A stretch of DNA of 64,000 nucleotides from Gari tellinella. Taxonomy: Eukaryota; Mollusca; Bivalvia; Cardiida; Psammobiidae. A program made the position numbers and the translations under genes. Numbering within the stretch: position 1 is the stretch's first letter; every line of letters starts with the position of its first letter. Under the pieces are notes generated by a model. That model saw only the letters and a program-made list of their open reading frames with translations. It did no database searches and had not been told where the DNA came from. This document shows, piece after piece, positions 45,101 to 52,916 of this stretch. Location: positions 53,111,083-53,175,082 of the forward strand of contig OV277857.1 in assembly GCA_922989275.2 (NCBI GenBank), read 5' to 3'.

Positions 45101-48100
45101 ATTTAAACTTTGATGTTTACCTACTGTTTTACTGAAAGATTGACTAAAATTTGTCTGCAAGCTGACTTTTATTGGTTTTTAAGGCTGACTATTTGGTTGG
45201 TGTTACTAGTATGTCATTTTTATGATGTTTTAATCTGCAAATAATACTTCTTTAGAATTCATATTTTGGTCAGAACTGAAAATTGGTGGGTCAAATTGAC
45301 CCATTACATTTTCAACACTGAACAGGGGTGTCATTTTGGATTTTAGAGGGTCAATGGCACATTTAAGGGCCCCCTCTAGCCTAAACACTGAGTAAATCTG
45401 TTATAAACTCAAGATATCAGGCTGACACCATTTATGCCAGCTCAACCACCACCACACATGGTGACATAATATGATCCCTCTTTTAATGTGTGAATAAAAT
45501 GATGCAGAAAGCTCTAATAGGAGCGTCCTGCAAAAACTCTCTCTTGCAATTAGCAGTATACCCAGCAGTGTCTCTAGAGATGGTGTTGCTTCTTCAAAGA
45601 GTGGTCACTATACATCAGTTTGACAGTAGTTCATTTGCACTGACGGTATGGATAAAAGGGTTAACCTATTACTCCATAGATACATAGAGGATATTGAATG
45701 AGTGTTTTTTCAGTAATGAATTTATTGAACGAGTTGGATAAAAATGATATTTTGCGAGCCTTGGCGAGCAACATATCATTTTTATCCAACGAGTTCAATA
45801 AATTTATTACTGAAAAACACGAATTTAATATCCTATTTATCACATAAACACCAAATGACACGAAAATCCGAAAGGTCTTACTTTCACTTTTGCCCTCGGC
45901 TCTTAGGTAAACGATTCGTCATATGTGTTATTCGGTTTTATTCATCCGTAGATAAAAACACCAATCATATTAACGTAAAGAAAATCAACACCATTACGTT
46001 GTGAAAAGACTTCTCTGATACCATATTCAAATTTTAAATTGATATTTAAATTAAAGTTGTTCTAATTGACTAAAAATGATCATTTGACATTAAGAATCTA
46101 GTTTCGTTTTCAAAATAATGTCAAGACGTAACATGACGTCATTATCATTGTAACGTCTAAATTTGAAAAACAGTCTGAGTCACTGTTAATACTAAAGTCT
46201 ACGTAGTATTAAGTTTAGCCTGATTTGCAGCCTGAGTTTGCGAGACTGCTAGGGATAATGTTTCTAGGACACTTCGAAATGTTTCAATACCTAGTGGTGA
46301 TCTATGTTTGTCTAGATTCTCTTAACTGATTTACAGTCGGCGTAGTAGTACATTAATTTGGTGATTCGAAAATTAGTATAAAATATATGCCCAGTGGGCC
46401 ATACGATTTTTACGGCCCTCTATATTTTGCACGTTTATGTGATAAACATTTTTATGCCTTCAATTTATTCATCCACTGCAGGAAATAGTTCCATTCTATA
46501 CATTCATGAACATGTATCATTTGAAATATTTTCTTTATATATTAGCTGATAGCTTAAAACAGGCTGAGAGTAAAGCAGAATGTGCCTTAAGGCACATTCT
46601 GCTTTACTTCCAACCTGCTTTATGTCACCACTTCTTCAAATCTAGAATCAGACTATGAAGTAAAGACTTAACTCATTATCTTCAGAACCAAAATAACTAC
46701 CTTTGATATGGCTTTTCCCTCCTGCTCGAGGCACAAACACTGCCTGGGTTCTAGCACAACCATCTTCCTGGTCCTCTGAAAAAGTGTTAGAGTACCACTT
46801 CTGTTGAGCAACAAAGCAAAAATGGGAGAATGAAGGTCTGGGAAAAGAGACCCTATAGCTTGTTTCTGGCTTTGAAGACAGGTTACCGGTAACACTTAAA
46901 TCAGATTGAAAGTAAAGCAGAATGTGCCTTGAGGCACATTCTGCTTCACCTTCAACTTGCTTTAAGCAACCACCAGTTTGGATAAAGAAAATATTTCTAA
47001 TAGTGCATATTCATAACTGTTTGAATTGGAACTATAAAAGATTCTTCATTAATAAAAAAAGGCATAAAAAGGCATATTTATGGAGTAATGGGTTAAATCA
47101 TTCAACCCTCAAACTTCAAACAGGTATTGACAATTCCACTTTCCAATTAAGTCTTATATAACTAGTCAGCTTTTTTACTACTCTGGGTTTATTGCTTTTT
47201 ACAATAAACTGCAAACTATAATCTGAGTCTACACTGTTTGCACAGTACAACTGTACTCGCCATAGTACAGTGTTTGTATTTTCGACTTGCATATATGCAT
47301 CAAAGACTGGCATTTGCAGACAGTTTGGATCCAGATCTGACTCTTCATTGCTGTTTAACGTCGCTTTACAATTACCTATCTGACTTTCCCTTTAAATTTT
47401 CAATATTCTAGGCTTTTTGACTTTTGAAACATTGATATTATTGGTGTCTAACAATTTGGATTTTTATCAGGTGCCCTGAGTTACTCAGCATCTGATCTCA
47501 ATCCAAACTATTTACACATAATATTTATCATGTAGGTATGAGTCGAGACTGGCTTGGCAAAGAAGGGTTTAATGTGAGGTAGCTTTTGCTACACACGTAC
47601 CTTTCAAAGATGGATGGATACCACAAAACTCCTGCCTGTTGTTTTCATCCACCTCACATTGCTTCCGATCTACCAGAGCTGCAATACGTCTTGAAATCTG
47701 AAGAAAAAAGAGAGCCAAATTGACATGTACATACAGTTAACTTAAACCTCTCTATAACGATCACTAAATTGTGTAATTGTTAGGTGTTTCAGGCAGATGA
47801 CACCATTAAGCAAGGTAACAGTAAAACAGAAAGCTCCTTTAGGAGCTTTCTGTATTACTGTCACCCTGCTTTAAGCTGTCACCTGTCTTTATATAATCAA
47901 TTAACATTCGTTTTAGTGGTCGTTTTAGAGAGGTTTTACTGTATGACCATCCCAATTTTTTTTAGCACTGGCAATTAAGGACTTAAGTATTTCTGCTTTC
48001 ATGGGGCTTATTAAGGAAAGGGTTTTACATTGAATGACATTATAGACATTGACACTAATAATAAAAAAAAAATGTTTGAAAGTGTAAAGTGGGAAATTTA

Positions 48101-51100
48101 TACTATTAGTAAAAAATTCAGCAAAAGGACGTTTTTTAAGGAGGAAATACCCACAGTCAGCACACCCATATCTGATCGATATCGGCCCAATATCTGCCTG
48201 ATATAGTCCTTTATTATATGCCTTCGAATGATATCGAGCGTTTCCGCGTGTATCTGCAGAGTAAAATACAAGAGTCTGTATCAGCCACTTTGTATTTTAC
48301 TCTGACCTTGCTTTCGATTTAACGTGACGTCATTTACGTACATGTACGAGTGCCGCGTTATTCTTTGTGGCATACAAAACTTCTCGTTCTGCTTCAAATA
48401 ACTAATAAATTTTGGATGTAAAATGATTTAAACAACTATTTAGTGGTTTCTGCTTTGTATTCAAGGCATATAATAAACACATTACCAGTTGGCAGTGCGC
48501 AACAGAGTGTTGCATTTAGCTCTCGACGTTTTTGGCGGAAACAACTGATCAGACTCGCGCCAAGGCGCTCGTCAGATCGGCTATTTCCGGCAAAAACGTC
48601 TCGAGCTAAATACATCACTCTGTATCGCACAGTCAACTGGTAATGTGTATATATCGGCACGATATCTAAAATGATATCGGTCAGATGTCGTTTTGCACAT
48701 TGTTTTCTGGTTGAATTGATTTCATTCTGCCCACCATGGAACAGATATCGGACCAATATCAAAATAAATATCAGTTTGATATCAAACCGATATAATGTCA
48801 GCTGATAATTGGAAATATATCAATTCAATCATTGGACAGATCATTGGATATATGTCTGCATTTGATCAGGGGGTTTTGATGACAAGCCAATATAAATTGG
48901 ATCATCGGGCGGATTTGATCAGTATATTGGTCCGATATATATTCGATGGCGGGCCAATATCAATCCGCCAAGGATATCAATCCAACAAGAAAATGATGTG
49001 CAAAACGACATCTGACTGATATCATTTTAGATATATCCATTGGTGTGCTGACTGGGTAAATCCAGAATTTCAGGATAAATCTTGCTGTTTATGAAGACTG
49101 TCACTCACCAGGTGGACATGGTCATAACCTTTAATTAACCCATTACCCCATAAATACACCTTTTTAGGCCTTTAATTTATTCTGCCACTACCAAAACTAG
49201 TAATCCACTTAATTTCTATTTATTACTTCTACGCCATGCAATTCTGATGATAATGAGAAGGGGCACTTTTTAGATGCACCATTTGGACCAGAGACAGTGT
49301 ATACCAGAGATACACGGCTCCCTTATTTTCCTTCTTTTCCCATATAACTGGTGTCTGTTGAGAGGCAGTGAGGTATGTCGATGCGGTCACGTGACCAGCA
49401 CAGGTAATGACAGCGTCACGATAATGGAAAAAAAATTCACATTTCGACCAGTTGACTTATAAATATTGACTTTATTTCGTTTTTATACGATATTTTGTGA
49501 TTCTAATCGAGTGAAACCAAAATATGAGTTGTGGATTAAACCGAGAAAGTGTATTCCTGGCTCAACGGAAGATACGTTGCTGGTATTAGTTCGAAAAAAA
49601 TGAAGATCGGTTCAATATCGTCTTGCCGTAAACGCTTAAAACTTCAGTATGAACATTCAAACATGAATAAGAATGGGTTATCCATGTAGTTCAAACTAAG
49701 ATACAGTTATGGCGAAATTTTCATGTCAATCTGTCCACGCATTTTGCTATAAATTAAATTTTAATGAGTCCACCCACTGGTGCTTCGATTGAAGATCGAT
49801 GCAATATCGTCTTGCCGTAAACGCTTAAACATCAGTTTGAACATTCAAACATGAATAACAATGGGTTGTCCATGTAGCTCATATTAAGATACAGTTATGG
49901 CGAAATTTTCATGTCAATCTGTCCACGCATTTTGCTATAAATTAAATTTTAATGAGGCCACCCATGGGTCCATTCACACCTTCGTGCAAACTGCCGTCAC
50001 TTTTCATTCAATCGGCATTTTCCAAACACTAATTAACGTGTGTGCGATGCGCGGAGGGGTTAATTGATGCTCGGACTTTATTCTTTTGTGTTAAACCTCG
50101 AAAAAGAGGCTTCTTTAAGGAATGTTTGTATTGTAAAATAACTGTAGACCGTATTAACGAAGCAACTGATAAGTACTTCCAAATATCGACTTTTTTTCCC
50201 GATGGTCGCTAAAGCTTATATAACTCGCGAGGACCTGTTCTCGCGAAATCTCGCTCAACGGTCTCGTATGTATAAATCATTGGAGTCGTGTATCTCTGGG
50301 TATACACTGTCTCTGATTTGGACTGTACATAATACAGGGTTGGCCGGTAAAAACCGGGGCGGTTTTAACCGCCCGGTTTTAACCGGTTAAAACCGCCCCG
50401 GTCAATACTCCCTGAAGTGGTCAATACTGGTCAATACCGGTCAATACTCATTTTTTGTTAAAATAAAGCTCTTAAAGCTTCAAAAGGGTTTAATTATAGT
50501 GTAATGATGTAGTACAGATACACAGGAAGCTATTTCAAGTGTATATAGGGGGTATAGGAAGCACAAAGTGAATTTTTCAAATCTGAAAAGACCTCCCTGG
50601 TCGATTGAACTGACCACATTTATTTGATTGAACTGACTGCTTGTTGTCGATTGAAATGACCACTTGCGGTGGATTGAATCGACCACTTTGGTTGATTGAA
50701 CAGACCACCCTGGCCAATTGAACCAGTTGTATGGTCATTGGTGATTCCTGAAGTATTTGTTGACTTCTACAACTTGCTTTATCACCTGGTCAGGAGTAAT
50801 ATCCTGTCCCAGCAGACTCAGCCAGTGTGCAGTCAGAGCAACCATAAGCTGTCAGGCTTGGGTCGTCCTCCTTCAGGTTCTGCTTCATCACACTCACAGA
50901 TATCTTCTCATTATCTGTGACTATGCTAGTGACCTTGCAGTCATACTTCTCAGTAGACTCATTGATGGCTTAGGAGTACAACAAAGTGTCACCTTGTATA
51001 ATACCCCTGTCAGTGTACAATCACCCTGTGTCAAGACATTTGATTGGTCACAATCAGATCTATGCCACTCCCACTGCAGTGAAATGGGGCAAACTAACAC

Positions 51101-52233
51101 ATGATAATCTGTTTTGACAGCAATTTACAGGTGTTGCAAACTTGCAAATACTTATGATCTTCCCATGATTGTAAATAATAGACATCAATGAATCTTCAAC
51201 ATTTAATGGGTATATGACCTTAATGGTTAATTATTTGCTGTAATATATTCCCAAAGTGGTCAGTACTGGTCAATTGAAATTTTGAGTGGTCGATTGAGAT
51301 TTTTAATGGTCAGTTCAGTTGTAAGTGAACAGTTGATTCAGTTGAAGAATTTAGTGGTTGGTTGATTATGGGTATAGCTAGCCTTTTGGTTAGTAAACTC
51401 CCAAACTGATCCTAGGTGGTCAATACAGGTCGATTTTCAATTGACAAGGCCGGTCATTTCAATCAACCACTTTGTAGTCCTGGTTTTATCAAATATTTAC
51501 AAAATGTAATTCAAATTCAATATTTAGATTAAATCATCAAATTGATATTATAATCATTATTCCCAGTATGCTCATCATGACAATGTATGAATAAGATAGG
51601 TAGGGTACAAGTTGTTTGTTTTATAAGTAGTCTGATTGAATTGACCACATCAAGTGGTTACCGGGCAAAAGACCACTTGTGGTCTTTAAAAAAAACTTTG
51701 AAAAACAACATAAAAATATCATTCAGTTATTTAAAAAGATCCTTAACAGTACAGTTTGTATGTACTGTATATATTAAGCAATAATTTAAATTACTATTAC
51801 TAAGGGTATGATACATAGGTTATAAGTTGGTTTGAAGTGGTCATTTCAATTGACCAGTAATGACCGGTAATAACCACTAATGACCAGTATTGACCGGTTA
51901 AAACCAGTATTGACCGCCCGGGTGGTCAATACTCTTATTGACCGGTCGATTGCCAACCCTGACATAATATGACTGTTTGCTATTGCCTACTTTTGTGGAC
52001 AATATTATAGTCATTCTATATCTAAGGCTTAAAAGCAAATAATGATTAAAAACAAAAACTGTTTGACATTAAACATGCAGTCTTGCCTCAGCATTAGATG
52101 CAGTGATTTGCACTAGATCTTTGTTTAGGTGAATGTCAGTTTTTGCGTCCGTTCCATCTCTGCCCGACTCATTTTTTGCACCATTCAAGTCAGTCTCATT
52201 TTGGCAATCTTTGGTTTCCTTTTCCATGTTCAT
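33139..52233 (-). CDS. MBIP: MBIP, MAP3K12-binding inhibitory protein (7 coding exons found, N-terminus unresolved)
   Basis: Coding exons 52233-52087, 47697-47601, 46775-46701, 44065-43907, 41826-41732, 39506-39444 and 33216-33139 join with consistent phases to 237 residues. The order matches vertebrate MBIP: KTDIHLNKDLVQI, ISRRIAALVDRKQCEVDENN, DGCARTQAVFVP, KSHIKVSRVVNMYGPQTR, IEERLANMEEHLK, a leucine-rich coiled coil RLKQLEERILFLEGLSPEYF, and a second coil LEDIQDRMKLLKESLMQKA. MBIP inhibits the kinase DLK/MAP3K12 and is a subunit of the ATAC acetyltransferase complex. The first intron has a GC donor (GAG|GCAAGA). The ATG at 52233 follows an in-frame stop. Vertebrate MBIP has about 140 more N-terminal residues, which I could not find, so this protein may be short or an exon may be missed. 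The introns are filled with transposons. Confidence 0.92.
33250..33427. mobile_element. Family E MITE in the last MBIP intron
   Basis: The hairpin 33306-33370 is CCTATGGTGTTACTACTTAT with its complement around TCTCTTTGAGA. TIR remnants ATAAGAGGGAG and CTCCTTATCTG lie outside. It ends 34 bp upstream (in gene sense) of the last exon's acceptor. Confidence 0.78.
33428..33730. other. MBIP last intron, no exon seen
   Basis: Sequence resembling the start of the AGCTCACCTGAGC family (CAACAAGAGGACC..GCTCATCTGACC near 33553). Nothing else is recognised. Confidence 0.45.
33739..34809. mobile_element. Foldback transposon, 1071 bp, with exact 8-bp target duplication
   Basis: GAGTGTCC is present at 33731-33738 and 34810-34817. 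The element starts CACAGGTACTTGAC and ends with the inverse. Arms of about 330 bp begin with poly-C/poly-T and poly-A/poly-G tracts. About 240 bp of them (33828-34068 versus 34487-34730) are identical but for one base. The inner 70 bp (to about 34140 and from about 34395) are still homologous but clearly diverged. There is no transposase frame. The 8-bp duplication fits hAT or MULE-type integration. Confidence 0.92.
34818..39350 (+). repeat. AGCTCACCTGAGC-family repeat cluster in the MBIP last intron
   Basis: Several head-to-tail copies. One starts near 35222 (ACAAGAGGGCCATGGCCC, then CGCTCACCTGAGG) and ends near 36815. Another starts near 37031 (AAGAGCCCCATGGGGC) and ends near 39350. The ends have the hairpin GCTCACCTTGAGC..GCTCAGGTGAGC followed by TAAAAA. 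Internal modules repeat: CTGGGGCGGGGCCA near 35075, 36828, 37115, 37400 and 37630, and AAGAAGATTTTTTAAG. Family A cores lie at 36282-36340, 38036-38100 and 38425-38493. No exon is found here except 39444-39506 just beyond. Confidence 0.75.
39799..40051. mobile_element. TTAA-flanked MITE, family B
   Basis: TTAACCCTTTACCTCATAGC to TGAGGGAAAGGGTTAA. Perfect palindrome 39848-39919 around GTGCCTTAAGGCAC. Confidence 0.88.
40233..41730. mobile_element. Family B MITE split by an hAT element
   Basis: The left part 40233-40409 (GTTACCCCATAGCC and palindrome 40278-40352) and right part 41619-41730 (AGTGGAGAAATAAA ... GGGGAAAGGGTTA) are one copy interrupted at the internal ACTATAAAG. Confidence 0.82.
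40410..41610. mobile_element. hAT non-autonomous element, 1201 bp, 8-bp target duplication
   Basis: CTATAAAG stands at 40402-40409 and 41611-41618. The ends TAGGGATGGCAA and TTGCCATCCCTA are inverse. Subterminal AACCGGTTAACCG motifs occur at both ends. No transposase frame is found. Confidence 0.93.
41874..42082. mobile_element. TA-flanked MITE, family C
   Basis: Ends TACAGTAAAACCTCTCTATT and AATAGAGAGGTTTTACTGTA. Perfect palindrome 41943-42015 around AAAGCTCCTTAAGGAGCTTT, related to but different from the family B palindrome. Lies 47 bp from an MBIP exon. Confidence 0.92.
42490..42671. mobile_element. pogo-like TA-flanked MITE
   Basis: TACAGTCAAACTTTGATATA at the left and AGTCTGACTGTA at the right, with a TTTCAAAGTTAAAATGTGAC motif shared with the copies at 18252 and 24328. 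Confidence 0.75.
42820..43027. mobile_element. Family B MITE
   Basis: CTCCACTGCAGAAAATAGTT near the left end, palindrome 42906-42977, right end CTATGGAGGAAAGGATTAA. Confidence 0.78.
43434..43500. mobile_element. Family E hairpin, decayed
   Basis: TTGTTACTACTC..AGAATCATCTTG and CTAATGAGTAGTAACAA form the family E hairpin with several mismatches. Confidence 0.65.
43519..43869. mobile_element. TA-flanked MITE, family F (copy 4)
   Basis: TACAGTGCTCCCTCTCTAC to GTAGAGAGGGAGCGCTGTA, 351 bp, the best preserved copy. Palindrome 43625-43692. It ends 37 bp from the splice donor of MBIP exon 43907-44065. Confidence 0.92.
44098..44645. mobile_element. Three-deep nest of family B MITEs at TTAA sites
   Basis: The outer copy starts TTAACCCATTACCCCATAGC. 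Its palindrome is interrupted at both of its TTAA sites. One insert is 44149-44397 (TTAACCCTTTCCCCCATAGA ... GGGAAGGGTTAA), placed where intact copies read CACTTAAAGCAGG. The other is about 44448-44615 (TTAACCCAATACCCC ... GTAAAGGGTTAA), placed at the GTGCCTTAAGGCAC apex. The outer palindrome pieces GGCAGGTTGAAAGTGAAGCA and AGCACATTTTGCTTTA lie between and after them. Confidence 0.9.
44718..44926. mobile_element. TTAA-flanked MITE, family A
   Basis: TTAACCCTTAGCCTGCC to GGCGGGCTAAGGGTTAA. Palindrome 44760-44829 with a GCCGAGTAACTCGGTGTC centre. GCAGACGAGAAATATAGCAG keeps the cassette's paired motif. Confidence 0.88.
45019..45365. repeat. Two direct repeats with GGGTCAAAWTGACCCAT
   Basis: GGTCAGAACTGAAAA..GTGGGTCAAATTGACCC (or AAATGACCC) occurs at 45020 and 45270, 250 bp apart, each followed by an AACAGGGG motif. 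No coding content; MBIP intron. Confidence 0.65.
45675..46445. repeat. Hairpin-capped repeat in an MBIP intron
   Basis: The hairpin 45697-45825 (GTGTTTTTTCAGTAATGAAT and complement, inner ATCATTTTTATCCAAC) is followed by TTTATCACATAAAC near 45837 and, 600 bp on, by GTTTATGTGATAAAC near 46431. GGTAAACGATTCGTC near 45905 resembles the repeats at 19417 and 59608. Confidence 0.75.
46445..46672. mobile_element. Family B MITE
   Basis: TTCATCCACTGCAGGAAATA to CTATGAAGTAAAGACTTAA. Palindrome 46552-46622 with a GTGCCTTAAGGCAC centre. It ends 29 bp from MBIP exon 46701-46775. Confidence 0.78.
46850..47093. mobile_element. Family B MITE
   Basis: CCCTATAGCTTGTTTCTGGC at the left, TATGGAGTAATGGGTTAA at the right, palindrome 46886-46965 with a GTGCCTTGAGGCAC centre. 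Confidence 0.78.
47732..47943. mobile_element. TA-flanked MITE, family C
   Basis: TACAGTTAACTTAAACCTCT to AGAGAGGTTTTACTGTA. Palindrome 47800-47875 around AGCTCCTTTAGGAGCT. It ends 34 bp before the acceptor of MBIP exon 47601-47697. Confidence 0.85.
48152..49066. mobile_element. Inverted-repeat element rich in GATATC half-sites, with an inner hairpin
   Basis: Ends CAGTCAGCACACCCATATCT and TGGTGTGCTGACTGGG are inverse. The flanks inside the ends are filled with alternating GATATC, ATATCGG and CCAATATC motifs (48165-48230 and 48655-49030). A 165-bp hairpin 48484-48648 sits in the middle (TTACCAGTTG.. and ..CAACTGGTAA, with CGAGACGTTTTT-type arms). A clear target duplication was not found. Confidence 0.78.
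49286..50326. mobile_element. Element with about 42-bp imperfect inverted ends
   Basis: TTTGGACCAGAGACAGTGTA and, at 50275-50322, its near inverse (TACACTGTCTCTGATTTGGA), both continuing through the AGAGATACACGGCTCC motif. The interior holds a 186-bp tandem duplication. Target duplication unclear because an hAT element is inserted 8 bp beyond the right end. Confidence 0.65.
49602..49975. repeat. Tandem duplication, two units of about 187 bp
   Basis: Both units begin GAAGATCG..CAATATCGTCTTGCCG and end TTTTAATGAG.CCACCCA. The 80-bp run from AAGATACAGTTATGGCGAAA to AAATTTTAATGAG is identical in both. No open frame crosses the units. Confidence 0.92.
50335..51961. mobile_element. hAT non-autonomous element, 1627 bp, 8-bp target duplication
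   Basis: ACATAATA stands at 50327-50334 and 51962-51969. Ends CAGGGTTGGC and GCCAACCCTG are perfect inverses with the CAGGG start usual in hAT. Dense GGTCAATACTGG and AACCGGTT motifs occur at both ends, and GGTCGATTGAACTGACCAC variants through the interior. Open frames at 50696-50920 and 50757-51104 have no transposase motif. Confidence 0.94.
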
Positions 52234-52916
52234 GTGTTGGTATCATTTCAGACTTCTTGAAAATCCTCTCAGCGCTTTACCAGGAAACGAAATTCATAGA
52301 AAAACGTCTATCTGTATCTGAATTAATGATATGAAAAGCATGCCACTTCCAAAATGGTGATAAGGCATCCAAAAACGATGTTTGTTAATGGCAAAACGGC
52401 TTTTTCTCTTGGTTTCACTTAATCGTTCGTTTGTGTTGTAAGCGGCTTTGTTATCATACGGAATCTACCGAGCAGGCTTTGCATTCCGGAAAAATGATCG
52501 ACAATGTCCGCTAAATTGCGGGAGTAGTCATCGTTCCTTTCCGTAAATGCCGAGTGATGTTCCGAATGCATAAAGAAAGCGGAGAAATTATATTTTGTTT
52601 ATTTCATAAGCGATCAAGCCGAATGTCGCGGAAAGTGATGAAAAATTGCGGAGCTGTAGCATTTTGTTGAACAATTCAAATATAAACCTTTAAGAAGCCC
52701 GAGACACCGTGTCCATTAAGTGGAAAACCTCGTTTGATAATTTTTTTCACTTTCACGTTGGAAAGTTTGTTCTGTAAATATGGGTATTGAACAGAAATAG
52801 TTGGTGTTTCATTGAAACATTCGTTTCATTTTCACTTGAAGTTCTTATCGTATCTCGAGGAGAACGGGGGAGGCCTCCATTTGCTGTTTCCCCAACTTCT
52901 CTGACAGTGCTGCAGT
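52234..52916. promoter_or_regulatory. MBIP-TBP divergent intergenic region, candidate bidirectional promoter
   Basis: 683 bp separate the MBIP start (minus) from the TBP start (plus). No transposon ends or long palindromes are seen here, unlike everywhere else nearby. No clear TATA box is seen. GCGG-containing motifs (near 52499, 52578, 52627 and 52648) make it richer in CpG than its surroundings. The TBP 5' UTR lies at its right end. MBIP upstream exons could also be hidden in it. Confidence 0.5.

Noticed and set aside
45490..45687. Small protein MNKMMQKALIGASCKNSLLQ
   Set aside because: Short, no recognisable motif, lies inside an MBIP intron on the opposite strand; no splice or homology support.
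50696..51104. hAT transposase remnant
   Set aside because: The open frames contain none of the hAT dimerisation-domain or catalytic motifs and are built from the element's repeat motif.
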